This document shows, in pieces, positions 21,823 to 33,342 of a DNA stretch of 64,000 bases. The number at the start of each line of letters is the position of its first letter. Within the stretch, counting starts at the first letter, position 1. Under the pieces are notes generated by a model that had not been told where the DNA came from, ran no database searches, and worked only from the letters and a program-made list of their open reading frames with translations. A program made the translations under genes and the position numbers. The stretch comes from Scolanthus callimorphus (lineage: Eukaryota > Cnidaria > Anthozoa > Actiniaria > Edwardsiidae), in NCBI GenBank assembly GCA_033964015.1, contig CM066916.1, positions 11,820,501 through 11,884,500 of the forward strand. The letters are read 5' to 3'.

Positions 21823-22947
21823 TGTGCGGCACATCTCCCCCCCCCCCGTTATCCCCACCCCATGCCCAAAAATCCTTTGAAACTAAAATAGCAACAACTC
21901 CTATCTGTCCCCCTTCCCCTCTTCCGACTCCGTTGCCCTTTAGAGAGCAGCTACAAATGCTTCCTGTAATTCACTTTTGCATCTGTTTGCATCCCACTTT
22001 ATTGCTCGGGAAAATGTGACGTATTACACCAAACCCTGCTAAAATGACTCAATTTCAAATAGTATTCATACTATATATCTTGATTTATTTTTATAAAAGC
22101 AGAAATTTGGAATCAGCAAAAGAGTATTAAATATTGCCTGGGTTGGGGATATTTCAAATAATTGTTGAAGTAAAAGCAATCTCAAATTATTTGCAATGGC
22201 CTTTTAGTATTGGGATAAACAAGCTTGCCTAAATGTATTAAGGTACTTATGTACTAGTAAGAGTCCATTGGGTGCTATTTGGAATAAACATCTTTTGTGC
22301 ATTCCTGCTTTTAGAGAAAACGACATTTTCGGCACATTTTCAGTCAAAGACTTTCCTTCAGTACACTTGGTCGTAGTACCATGTTTAGTTTGCTTTAGGG
22401 GTTCCCATAGCAACCCCTTTTTTCAGTTAAAGAGGGTTGCCATAATATTTTATGCGCAAAAACGAAAAAATCTATCCAACCCCGCTCGAAATATGAATAA
22501 GTTAATAAGTAACCAATCAACAAAGTCAAATTGCCGTATTACCGATTTAAAATCAAGAAATATCCAGCCGGGTTTGGATAAGATTTTTCACATCGATACA
22601 TCAAATCTACACAAAGTTTATAGAGTTTATAGTCGGAAAATGTCTTCCAGAACAACGTTAAGCTGCGATAGAAAAACAAAATTCGCTATCTGAGGCCAAC
22701 ATTTCGCTTCTGATGTTAGAATCATTCAATATCGACGTTACGGTCGATATTTCTTCGAAATCAGAAAGTTTCAGAGACAGAACTGAGATCTACGCGCACT
22801 AGTTTATCATCTTTTTGAAATAGCTTCCTTCCTTCACGAATTTTCTATTTTCTAGCAGGCAAGAGATGTCTGCATAATTCAATTTTAGCCACCCAGCAGT
22901 CTTTTGTAGCCAATATTTCTCCCCAAATATGGATCTTCTGCCAAAGC
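21823..22947. other. Intergenic, nothing recognised
   Basis: AT-rich DNA without recognisable genes. The longest frame (22268-22693) has no domain character and no splice partners. Confidence 0.4.
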
Positions 22948-22956
22948 TACTAGACA

Positions 22957-25900
22957 AACAGAGGAGTATTTTGCTTATGCCATGCGCAACAACCGCTGCC
23001 GTCCATGTTTACATTGCAGACTCAACTCAGGGAAAAGCACTGTTGAGTATCGCGAATTTGTAATCAAATAGCGCGCTATTTCTATTTCTCGTTTGTTTTG
23101 CTTCTTTTATTCTGAAAGCGGGAGGGATAAAATAAAAGGTTTACTCAGCTGCCTGTGTAGTGCAAATAAACGTGTTTGATTTGAGGATCTGTTGACCTTC
23201 ATCTGCGACTGTTAAAACTGATTCAGACTGAAATTCAGACAGCAAGAACCGGAAAAAAGACGATGTTTAGCAATAGTAACGATTTCATTTTTTATCCTAT
23301 CAGTTTACCCTGATATTTCGGGGCTTTCCAGTGGGGTTAGATCCCGGTTAGATCAAGTGGAAAGAAATCATAGCTTTGGGTTGAGAAATATAAGTTGACC
23401 CGTTGTTCTGCACATAGATTTTGCTGGAAAACTCCAACCGCTTACAAAACAAAATGAGCATCATTCAGTGTACTTGACTGACCTGTTAGTAGTAATGAAA
23501 AAAACTACAATATGTCATGGTGACCAAACAAACATGTTGATTAGTGTGTGTGTAACCTTAGAAAATGTCTTGACAAGCTTAACCATCCAGCCACCCCCCC
23601 CCCCCCCCCCCCAATAAGGTAGTTTCTTCAGATAATACCTCGAGGTGCTGGATTTGAATCACCTATCCTGGAATTAAATCTCTTTGACTACAATGATTTA
23701 CAAACCCGGATTTTGTATCTAGTCAAGCTTAGAATTTGTCAACGATTTTTAAATACCCAGCCTGAAGGCTGTGAAGGGTACCCACCCTTGAGATACAAGC
23801 TCTATCTTCATCCTTCCCTGGGATTCAATGATGGATTATTATGTCCAAGAAACTATTGGAACACCATATTGTCAACAATTTATATGCTATTTATTACTGG
23901 CAGAGTATTCTGACAAGTTCTGTCAACTGCAATCCAATTTAGAGAAAATTGGGCAGTTGACAAAACTTCCACCTGTTGAAAATATTGGATTTTGAGGTGG
24001 CAATATAACATTTAATAATAAATAATAATATTATAATTTTTATAGCGCTTAATTATAAAAAAAAGTTCAATTGAAGCAAAGGGGATTTTGATACAGCACT
24101 GTGATGTTCTACTGAGCACTAAACTATCTGTAGTGAAACCTCTTGAGTTGTCTCTACTCTCCAGAAAGGGAACTTTTTAGGTATAGTTCCCTCTTAGATA
24201 TAGTGTTCTACTTCTGAAAAACAATCGATGAAATGCTGTAGTGCTTTTCTAACATGTTGCACCGCTGAACCACCAGCACTTGTGGTCTTTGGTTGCAGGC
24301 TGCAATTGTTTTGTGATCATCCAGTCAACAATGGCATTATCCCTGTAATAAACCTTCTGAACCTGAAACAAACAATGCACAGCAAGTTACTTCTGAATTA
24401 CTTACTCTCCATTATATCTTTTATTATGCTTCTAGACATATTTCCTTTTTTAATGCAGAGTAACTCAGAGTAGTGAAATGAAATTGGCACATTACAGTCA
24501 AGACAGTTGTTCTCTCACATTGATGGCCAACTTGCCTGTTATCAAATTTCAATCGTCGCAAGCAACTTTCATTCACCACGTCTCAGCACTACAGTAGGAC
24601 GGCGTTAGGCAAATCAGATCAGAAACAAAAGTTTCAAGTTCTGGTACAATACCTTGTAGACAGATACAAAAGATTTTTTTGCAATTTGATCTGAGTAAGT
24701 TGTCCATCAATGTTGCTAGGCAATATTGTGAAATTGTAGGGAAGAGTACATCCGGTTGACTGTAACATCAATAATTTTATCATTTCCACTCACAAGTCAC
24801 CATTTATAGCCTTTTAAAAGTGAAAAATGCACTAGCACACAGGGGAAAGTTTCATTGTTTGAAAGCCAACCTCATGGTAACCAGGGAGGACTGCTGGCCA
24901 TAGCAAGATATGAACAAATAGATAGCTTTGTTCTCTTTCTTGGATATATGTGATTGCGTGACTGGGGAAGCAGCATACCAGGGGCCAATATTAGTGTAGT
25001 ACAGCAAAAACCTCAATTATCACTTTTAATACATCACATGCAACAAAGTGATGAAAAACCAGCTTACAGCAAACAAGTTTAATAATGTTTTTCTCCGATT
25101 TTGCCAGCTAATTCAATATGACAGGATGATAATATCATTAGTGAGGCTCAGCATGATATGAATATTTGTGTGATACTCTTCCTAGATGTTCCACAATAAT
25201 ATAATAATAAATATTCATTAGCAAATAAATTTTAGGCATAATTTAGCAGGCAATATTCTCGAAAATATGCCACCGATCACTTTGAAACAAAAATAAATAC
25301 TTAGTAATGAGTTCGATACACGTAATTGAACTTTCAACACGCTTGTCGAGTGTGAAATTCAGTAAGAATTTTACCAGAGAATAAACTGAGTAAAAGTGTG
25401 GTCATACTTTCAAGAAATAATCGGAAAACTTTCTCCGATTTTGGGGCTAATAAAACCCATAAAGAACAAACAAGGAAAGGACGATAAAACTAGTCCAAAT
25501 GTCCGAACTGTGATACTCTTTCTACGATTACGGGAAATTCGCTGTCAACTAAGTCTAAAATGAGGTTTTTACACATAATATCGTAATATTTTCGAGCTGG
25601 ATCGCTGAAAGAGAACAACCGATTTACATTCTTGTATGTTATGAACAAACTATAGAACTAAAACTTACCATAAGACAGGGTTTCGGAGCAGTAGCTTTCG
25701 TTGCATATCAGATATCCACATCGAAAAACCCGAGCAAGCCACAACATGCTGGTGTCAGCCTCGTAAGTGAGTAGCAACTTTGCATGTTTGTTCGGTAATT
25801 TAAAAGTCAAACTGTGTTCTTTCACTCGCTGATTCCAGCCACAATTAGGATCCCACAATTACAGACCAAAAGCCCATTTAGCTATTTCTTAGATTCTTGG

Positions 25901-26034
25901 CTGAAGTTAATCCTTACACGGTGCACAACTGGCGCATGTTTCGACACACTCGGTAATCTTTCTCCGCCATTGATAACCAAACAAGTCAGGTTCCTAAGAT
26001 GCAATGCGCATGCGCGGCAGAATACTCCTCTATT
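22957..26034. mobile_element. 3.1 kb TIR DNA transposon with perfect 9 bp TSD
   Basis: TACTAGACA at 22948-22956 and at 26035-26043 is a perfect direct repeat. Immediately inside, AACAGAGGAGTATTTTGC at the left matches AATAGAGGAGTATTCTGC read inward from the right; similarity decays over about 35 bp. 9 bp duplications are typical of Mutator-like elements. No transposase frame is seen inside (frames under 85 aa), so it is non-autonomous or decayed. The interior is AT-rich with a C run at 23595 and a motif TTTTTATAGCGCTTAATTAT near 24040. Confidence 0.8.
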
Positions 26035-26097
26035 TACTAGACATAGTAAATTGGATTAAAGAGCATTAAATTGTGCTCAAGTTTGCGCTCGTTAAAA

Positions 26098-26714
26098 CCC
26101 GGCGTAACAAATCGATAGAAATCGATCATCGAAAACTGATCGATAAATCGATATTTGTCGATCAGATTGACCGATCATTATCGATTAATATCTGCAATCG
26201 ATAAAAATCGATAGTCACAGCCATCCCCGTCAGATCGATAAAAATCGATATCACTTGATATCGAAAGTATAGCATAACACTGTTTCAAAGATAAAAGTTA
26301 TTAAAATTTGTGTCTCGACCAAGAAAGCAGCAGACGAGCAGCAAACTATACCATGCTAGACAAAGATCCGAGAAGATTCTGGACTACCCATACCCTGGTG
26401 ACAGGCCGAAACTCTGCCCGCTAACGTTTGCATTGTTTCTCGGGAAACTCAGATCTTTAATTCTTTGGACCTCGAGCCTCTGGTTTCCAGTTCTATTAGA
26501 GGCATCTTTTCAAAGAATATCGATACATTAATCAATCCTGTGCTTGTCGATACAAATCGATGAAAATCGATATAATTATTGAAAAATCGATAATCACAAC
26601 AGAGCTAGCGATCAATTTTTATCGATTACCGATAAAATCAATCGATTAAAATCGATTAGTATCGACAAATATCGATTTTATTGGGGTATCGATTTATCGA
26701 TTTGTTACGCCGGG
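26098..26714. mobile_element. ATCGAT-rich palindromic element with 7 bp TSD
   Basis: CCCGGCGTAACAAATCGAT and its inverted end GTTACGCCGGG are the TIRs, flanked on both sides by GTTAAAA (26091-26097 and 26715-26721). Both arms are built from repeats of ATCGAT and ATCGATAAAAATCGAT for about 180 bp each. The 270 bp centre lacks them and has GC-rich unique text including CCTCGAGCCTCTGGTTTCC. No coding capacity. Confidence 0.85.
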
Positions 26715-26721
26715 GTTAAAA

Positions 26722-27111
26722 CCAAAGCTCAGAACAAGCGCAAAACTGTGAAGTTTTGGATTTTACAACATTGAATTTTATAACAATGAATAATCTGCCA
26801 TTTAAGGCAAGGTGTCAAAAATATGCTTTCTACGTCTCAGGGACGATTCTCTCTAGAATGCGCGCGGCATGACTCCAAGGGGGATTAAATACTGGAAATG
26901 AAATGCGATTAAGCTTGACCAACACAACAACAAAATATTTCACTGAATGTTTTTAACAGAAGGTGAGGAAAAGAAGCAACTTAAACAAATATTTCGTTCT
27001 TACAAATGATCAAAGCCTCTAAGAACAGAAATAATTAAAGTACTATCTTGCGTATAAAAACCGAATTCTGTGTCCATTTAATGACTAACAGTAGGTCAAG
27101 GGTCAATACAA
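26722..27111. other. Intergenic, nothing recognised
   Basis: AT-rich sequence without repeats or frames of interest. Confidence 0.35.
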
Positions 27112-27180
27112 CAAGGTTCCGTTCGCACTGCGCGAATTTGGTATTTGTTTTGCAAAATATCTGTCATCGGGAGCCTGATA
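27112..27180. repeat. Arm fragment of the AAGGTCCCGTTCGCA family
   Basis: AAGGTTCCGTTCGCACTGCG and the following GCGAATTTGGTATTTGTTTTGC and TGTCATCGGGAGCC repeat the left arm of the element that starts at 27558. Confidence 0.7.
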
Positions 27181-27557
27181 CAAGTCAAATCATTCTCCCA
27201 CAAAAAAGTACCGCTCATGCAAAAGAGCAGCAAAGGGTCTCGCTCTCCCGGTTTAGACTTCTAGACGCTGGACGTGGGATACGGATGTTTTGCGAGCGAG
27301 TCACGCAACGGGACAGGCGGCTGGAAAGGTGACCCGTGTAACAGACAATACCTTCTTCAGTAAAATAAAATATTTTTTTTTGAAAGATGTTTTCTTTTTT
27401 TTGAACGAATTTAGAAAAAAAATTTTTTAAGGAAACAAAAGTATCCTGTCCGCTGAGGTCCGGTCCGCCGAGGTCCGGTCCTTATTTTACAGAGACCCAA
27501 TATTTTGGCGTTTCACCAAAGTTCAAAGAAGACGATTACAAATTTCGTAGAGCCCCT

Positions 27558-28145
27558 AAGGTCCCGTTCGCACTACGCGAATTTGGTGTTTATTTTGCAA
27601 AAACAATCTGTCATCGGGAGCCCGAAACCAGTGCGAACGACATTTCTAAATTTTAGCAAATTTTGTCGAGCGCTACCAAAGTTCAAAGAAGCCGGCTACA
27701 AAATTTGTCTACATTTTCACGGCCTCCAATTTTTGTCTAGGCGTGAAAACCTTTTGTTTCTTTGGCAGCTAGCTGACACTCATCTCTTGCGCTTGTCAGG
27801 TCTGATCGTCAACAGACAGGGGGTCAAATAAAGAGGTCTCAGTTTCGTTTTCTTCCCGCTATTTTACGATGGATCACAAATATAGAACGGACCTCGTGCT
27901 TCTTTTTCGCAAGATTTATTTTCTCGCGAACCCTTGGCTACAATCCATATAACTACTTTACTGGATCACAAATGTTTCCCGTTATAACCGCCTGTCAACG
28001 AATTTCCTCTTGATTGACAATTGTTGGTAGTTTTCGCTAGCAGTGCGAACGCATCGAACAAATCTTGTTTCGACAAAATTTAGAGCTCAGACAAATTTTG
28101 CCAAAGGCCAAATTGACTTTTTGTAAGCTTTGCGAACGGGACCTT
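27558..28145. mobile_element. MITE with AAGGTCCCGTTCGCA ends
   Basis: AAGGTCCCGTTCGCA at the left is inverted as TGCGAACGGGACCTT at the right. The interior has diverged internal duplications (CTCTGACAGCTAGCTGA, TGGATCACAAA) and no frame of note. The text after 28145 repeats some of the same motifs, so the element may be composite. Confidence 0.75.
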
Positions 28146-28989
28146 TCGCCCCCAAATTTTGTTGAGCTGCAAAAGTCCTTTGTACTCTGACAGCTAGCTG
28201 AAAGATATCATTAGCAGTTGTCAAATTTGATGAGCGAGACGCACAGAGGTCAAATATAGAGAAGGTTGTAGTTCATGTTCTCTCCGCCATTTCGCAATGG
28301 ATCCCATGTACTCCTTTATCTGAAAATATCCTTTCCCAAGACGGCGTATGGCGGTTTCCCGCAGCACACAATTATCTTACGGATCACAAAGTCTTTCCTG
28401 TGACACATCAATCGAGTTCAAACACGGGTAGATTTTATCCATTTCTGAAGATATTTTAAAACTCGAACACAAACAATAATTTTAGCGTGCGAAAAGAAGA
28501 TAAGACATATTCCATAAATTTGACCATTTCTTCAGTTCCTCGACTCAATCATGGGAACGCGAAAAAGGCAAAGCAAATAGGCTTGCGGGCCCATTCATAA
28601 TTTTCATAATTCTGCGGAGTGAGTCCATTCTGATTAATTCAGGCGGCAACATTTTGGTTGTAGTCATTGATTCAGTCTTGCACAACTGCAGTTTTTGACA
28701 ACTTTCAGTGCGTTTGCAGCAATCTGTGAATCTGTAGAAGTAATAGAGAATCTAGAGATTTGTGGCGGTATTCGCCGCGACGGCCGGGTTTGTTTACGAA
28801 TTTTCAGTGCAATCGTTATTCAAAGTCATCACGTTCGATCGTTGTCGTTCTTGCAGTCATTTACTGCGATTTTCATAATTGTGCGAACTCTACGTCAACC
28901 GACAAACAGCTGTCTGGCTTCCGTCAATCAAACGAGCGAACAGCTCGTGACTTTGCGGAGCATTCGAGAGATTCTGGGAGAGAGTCAGT
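28146..28989. other. Intergenic, nothing recognised
   Basis: Contains further diverged copies of motifs from the preceding element up to about 28400 and then unremarkable DNA. No supported gene. Confidence 0.35.
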
Positions 28990-29135
28990 AGATTCTTGAA
29001 GGGGATCCCAAGGGGGCGTATCTTTCCTTACTAGCTCCCGCCCCCCGTCTTCATTTTTTGCGCGCCACAAATTTCTCCCAAGTTTCTCTTCCTGAAAGCT
29101 CCATGCAAGGGAACGCTTGCTACGCAGGCTAGAAA
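28990..29135. repeat. Partial MITE with CTTGCTACGCAGGCT end
   Basis: TTTTTGCGCGCCACAAATTTC and GGGAACGCTTGCTACGCAGG match the right half of the element at 29390-29560. The left end is missing. Confidence 0.65.
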
Positions 29136-29298
29136 CGGAGAAAAGGGGGCTCTGATTGCTCGAAAAAAAAAAAACGGTTAAAACCCGACTGGAAATCATT
29201 GCGTTGTCTGTTCAAATATAATTCCAACACCTCGACAAAATAGGCTATACCACGGTTTCCGCCGCCATTTTGTTGAGTAAACTCTGCATATGTAGACT

Positions 29299-29796
29299 GC
29301 TTGCAGCCCCTTCTTCGGTGAACGTCCGTAAATCCAGGGAAATGTTTTTTTTTTCACCCACGCGCCACGGGGGGAAAACGCTGAAAGAATAGCTTGCGTA
29401 GCAAGCGTTCCCGTGTGTTTTAGGGAAAAGAAAGCCGAGAAACAGAGCTTTTGGTCGCGCGAAAATGGTGCGAGCGAGCCCCTTCAATTTCTGCGCGGCC
29501 CAAATCTCGCTCGAGTTTCTCGTCCTGAAAATGTATCGGGAACGCTTGCTACGCAGGCTACCAAAAGAAGGTACTGCGGACACTTTTTCTGTCACAGACA
29601 TCATTCTCACCCTGAACTGTGAATAATCCCTGAATGAAATCGCCGACAGCTAAATGACAATCATGGCAATCATGATTGTGATGAGAGCCTGATGTGTGTA
29701 AATGTAAACACCGTAAACAGAAGTCGAAGTGCGCTGCTGGTAAAAAAAAACACTTCCTCGATTTACGGACGTTCGCCGAAGAAGGGGCTGCAAGCA
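29299..29796. mobile_element. TIR element containing a second nested TIR element
   Basis: TGCTTGCAGCCCCTTCTTCG at the left and CGAAGAAGGGGCTGCAAGCA at the right are inverted; the arms extend through ACGTCCGTAAATCCAGGGAA for about 50 bp. Inside, 29390-29560 is a separate element. Confidence 0.85.
29390..29560. mobile_element. MITE with TAGCYTGCGTAGCAAGCG ends, nested
   Basis: TAGCTTGCGTAGCAAGCGTT at the left and AACGCTTGCTACGCAGGCTA at the right are near-perfect inverted repeats. Such ends recur in the window (28990-29135) and are familiar to me from anthozoan genomes, a weak taxonomic clue. Confidence 0.8.
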
Positions 29797-30455
29797 TTCT
29801 ATGCAATTACAGAATGTTGCTCTCTTCACGGAGAAGGAAGAGCGAAATCACTACAAGAATGCGAAATCACTGCAAGAATAGAATGTCTCGGGGATAACAC
29901 GTCACGGTCTATGTACATCGGCATCTAAGCGGTTATTGGCGCTGCGTTCTAAGTGAAATTCCTTTGACAAAAGCATACCAAACCTACACGCATCCGGCTC
30001 TCATACAAAAGTGATGTTTTTAAAACAGAAGAAAACATTCGAGGCAAGGAAGACAAAGGATAACTTAAAACCATTTGGGTTGATATGGCAATCAAGTTCG
30101 ACCCACTGAAAAGGCCGAATAAAGCGTTTTGGTTAGATTGACGGCTGGAAATACGTGAAAATCGCCAATCGCAACATTGAATTTTGAAGTCGGGTAGAAT
30201 GCATACAGTACCTGGAAACCAGAGGCTCGATGGAGGCGTCTGGTAATATTCCCGGTTGACAGTTATCCAATTAGCGTGTTGGGAAAAACCGGCTTTCCGT
30301 CACGTGCTTGCGCCTGTCGTGACAACTGTCAAAAGTGTGTTTACATTTAGATTTTGCGCCACGTTCGAGCTACGATAGTTTCTAGACTTTTAGTACTGAG
30401 ATGTTTTATGTCAGCCAGGACAAGAACTACAGAAATATAATATATATATATATAA
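29797..30455. other. Intergenic, nothing recognised
   Basis: No gene. CCAGAGGCTCGA near 30222 is the inverse of a string in the centre of the ATCGAT element at 26470. Confidence 0.35.
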
Positions 30456-30575
30456 TTAACCATTATCCTTCGAGATTGCGCAGAATATCGTCTGATACTT
30501 AGCCGACGAGGGACGAAGTCACGAGTTGGCTAAAATCAGACGATATGCTGCAAAATCGAGCAGGATAATGGTTTT
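30456..30575. mobile_element. Short TIR element
   Basis: AACCATTATCCTTCGAGATT at the left and AATCGAGCAGGATAATGGTT at the right are imperfect inverted repeats. The arms continue through GAATATCGTCTGAT and ATCAGACGATAT. About 120 bp, preceded by (TA)n. Confidence 0.8.
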
Positions 30576-31319
30576 ATTCAGCACATCAATAGCACAAATA
30601 TCCCTCAGCAAACATTAGTTTTGTGTATTATTATGAGCTGAACACATCATATTTCCCTCAGACGACGGATATCCAGGAATCCAGGATATCTGTCATGTAC
30701 AGAAGACAGCTATTGGCATTCCAATGACCATATTTGGGAAGTGCATCGATGTGCTGAATAATAAACCCTGCTATCTGCAGAAGACACCCAGTACTAGCCT
30801 CGGTGAAAATCACAAGAAGTCTACTACAAAAATATAACAGGTTTACCTTTAGTGTTTAGGTGTAATAAGGATTTTCAGTTTATCAGAAGCCGCTAGTGAA
30901 CATACATTTGCACTAGCAAAATACTCATAGCTTAAATTTGTCGGGCAACTTTTGTAATGTCATTATTCAAATTAGTAATTATTACATGCAGCCTAAATGT
31001 CAACACAGCCTCGTCAAATCTTGAGATTCTCCATACGTGGCAGATAAATAAAGAAAATGTCTGAAAAAATCGTATGAACATTTTCACAATCATTATGCAG
31101 GTGACGACAGGCTTCAAAATCTTGTGACACCCGCAATGCGGGTGAGTTGACAGCTATGATGCAGAACAAAATGTTATGATTTCTCCATGTCCTGCACGTC
31201 ACAACTGTCTCACGAATAAAGTCATTTCGGATAGTGTAGCTGAACGCCGTTTTGGGTTGTGAAGATCACGTTTTCAGGGTTTATGTGGGATTTTGCACGG
31301 CTTGCCTACTAGACAAAAT
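30576..31319. other. Intergenic, nothing recognised
   Basis: No gene or repeat partner noticed. Confidence 0.35.
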
Positions 31320-31760
31320 GTCGCCTCCCCTACCCGTATTTGATAGCTATCGTAACCCCCCTACCCATATCATACTTTGATGACTGTCGCACACATGCTA
31401 CCCCCCCCCCCCCTCCCCCCACCATACTTCATGACTCTCATACGATAGCTGTCGTACACTGGGACCCTCCTACCCATATTTGATAGCTGTCGCATACAGG
31501 TACCCGCTACCCATATTTTATAGCTGTCGTACACGGGGACCCTCCTACCCATATTTAATTGAAGTAAATGGAGGACGAACCACTTGACAGACTCAACTCG
31601 TTGGTTTACGCTGGACCAATTAACGGTCTCGCCGACAGTAAGATTAATAAAATTTAAAATAAGAAAAGTCGGCGTTACAACGTAGGTTTTAGTTGTATTT
31701 TAGTACAATATTTCGGCTGGCCAAACCAGCCTTCTTCAGGTACTGTGAATACATAATGGC

Positions 31761-32306
31761 ATGATAGGACTTATATATAAGGTGAAATGTTCTAATCTCA
31801 GAGACGCTCTTGTCAAAGCTAAATTGCCCTCTACTACTACTACCTCTAATGACTCAGACCTTTCACCAGGCGCTTACCGCTGCGACAAAAATTGCCTAAC
31901 CTGCCCATATATAGAAAACGGACAGACAACATATACTTTTTTCACGACCGGTGAAACTCGCTTTATAAACTCTCACATAACTTGCGACACTAAAAATGTG
32001 ATTTATATGATCCAATGCAAACGCTGTAACTTGCAATACATAGGAGAAACTAAACGCCAACTTAGACAACGCTTTAATGATCATCGCAAAATAGACAAGC
32101 CCGAATGTAAATCTAAACCCACCACCGCCGCTGAACATTTTCTATCGACACCCAATCACAAAACATCTGACATGCAATTGATTCCCCTTGAAAAATTAAT
32201 GACTAATCGAGATTCAATTCGTAAGGCAAGAGAGGCCACACTCATCCTACGTGCTGGTACCCTTGAGCCTGACGGATTGAATCGACGAGATGAGACTTCA
32301 TTTTAG
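31761..32306 (+). pseudogene. GIY-YIG endonuclease end of a Penelope-like polyprotein
   Basis: A 181 aa frame whose first residues are fortuitous. YRCDKNCLTCPY (about 39-50) and ITCDTK.VIYMIQCKRC (about 73-89) are the zinc-ligand-rich linker of Penelope proteins. VIY (80-82), QYIGETKRQLRQR (92-104) and DHR form the GIY-YIG nuclease core, and the frame ends at a natural TAG. The upstream reverse transcriptase region is absent. In intact elements this domain nicks target DNA for integration. Confidence 0.85.
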
Positions 32307-32449
32307 ATTATACTGTATTTATCTTTTCCTTTCATTTTTATATTTCTTATCTAGTGTCACATCACAAACGTCATCATCATCATTATTTTTATTGTATCAC
32401 ATTTCACCTTATATATAAGTCCTATCATGCCATTATGTATTCACAGTAC

Positions 32450-32500
32450 CTGAAGAAGGCTGGTTTGGCCAGCCGAAATATTGTACTAAAATACAACTAA
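32450..32500 (+). ncRNA. Hammerhead-like core in the Penelope terminal repeat
   Basis: CTGAAGA (32450-32456), then a 6 bp stem GGCTGG/CCAGCC, then GAAA (32475-32478) and TTGTA/TACAA with a CTA follow the hammerhead order CUGANGA, stem II, GAAA, stem III, UH. One extra A precedes stem II, and I do not see a convincing stem I, so activity is doubtful. Penelope-like elements are known to carry hammerhead motifs. An inverted copy lies in the other arm (about 31690-31740). Confidence 0.4.
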
Positions 32501-33007
32501 AACCTACGTTGTAACGCCGACTTTTCTTATTTTAAACCATATTTAATAGCTGTCGCATACAGGTACCCGCTACCCATATTTGATAGCTGTCATACATGGG
32601 GACCCTCCTACCCATATTTGATAGCTGTCGCTTTCAGGTACTCCCTACTCATATTTGATAGCTGTCGCATACAGGTACTCCCTACCCATATTTGATAGCT
32701 GTCACGTACAGGTACTCCCTACCCATATTTGATAGCTGTCACGTACAGGTACTCCCTATCCATATTTGATAGCTGTCGTACACGGGGACCCTCTTACGCA
32801 TATTTGATAGCTGTCGCATGCAGGTACCCGCTACCCATATTTGATAGCTGTCGTCGCATAAAGGTACCCCCTACCTATATTTTGATAGCTGTCGCATACA
32901 GTTACCCCCTCTCTGTTTAGGTTGGTAGGCAGCTGCCTGCACCCCCCCACCCCCAAATTGGGTCCCTATCTGGGGCAAGTGTTTTGACCTGCTCCCTTAA
33001 TTGAAAT

Positions 33008-33342
33008 GGGCTGTTCCAAAACAAATTTGTACCCCCCTATCGAGGAACTCCAAATTTTCAAAATTGCTCTACCCCTGTGGAAAATTCAAGCAACCCCTGT
33101 GGAGAAATTCCTCATTCTCTCGTGAGCCTGTGGAAATTCCACAGTTTCAAATGAATACCCTGTGGAAATTCCAGGGTAAATTGAATGGCCCTTCGGAAAA
33201 TCCAGGGTCAAAATCGCCCTGTGGAAATTCCAGAGTCAAAATCAACAGACCCTGTTGAAATTTCAGGGTCAAAACACAGTGACCCCTGTGAAATTTCAAG
33301 GTTCCTCGATAGGGGGGTACAAATTGTTTTTTGAAACAGCCC
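33008..33342. mobile_element. TIR element with CCACAGGG-type internal repeats
   Basis: GGGCTGTTCCAAAACAAATT and CCCCCCTATCGAGGAAC at the left are inverted at the right (GTTCCTCGATAGGGGGG, AACAGCCC). The interior repeats CCCTGTGGAAATTCCAGGG-like text in both directions about seven times. A related copy is at 58672-58900. Confidence 0.85.

Larger units (their letters stand above)
31560..32536 (+). mobile_element. Penelope-like element, 5'-truncated, inverted terminal repeats
   Basis: A 977 bp insert in the 37 bp array, flanked by CCATATTTAAT at 31549-31559 and 32537-32547, a possible 11 bp target duplication. About 136 bp at 31655-31790 recurs inverted at 32399-32535 (AAGTCGGCGTTACAACGTAG and so on), as in Penelope pseudo-LTRs. 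Between them is the GIY-YIG part of the polymerase protein. The reverse transcriptase is missing, so this copy cannot move itself. Confidence 0.85.
31320..32915 (+). repeat. 37 bp tandem array interrupted by a Penelope-like element
   Basis: Units of TACCCATATTTGATAGCTGT followed by CGCATACAGGTACYCCC repeat every 37 bp (for example 32683 and 32720). They run over about 31320-31559 and 32537-32915. The element at 31560-32536 splits the array. Confidence 0.92.

Noticed and set aside
22268..22693. 141-codon plus-strand frame
   Set aside because: No domain character, no signal peptide, no splice partners.
31761..32306. Host GIY-YIG nuclease gene
   Set aside because: Lies between inverted Penelope terminal repeats and lacks an independent start; retroelement fragment.
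31320..32915. CRISPR-like repeat-spacer pattern in the 37 bp array
   Set aside because: No unique spacers; simple tandem repeat split by a retroelement.
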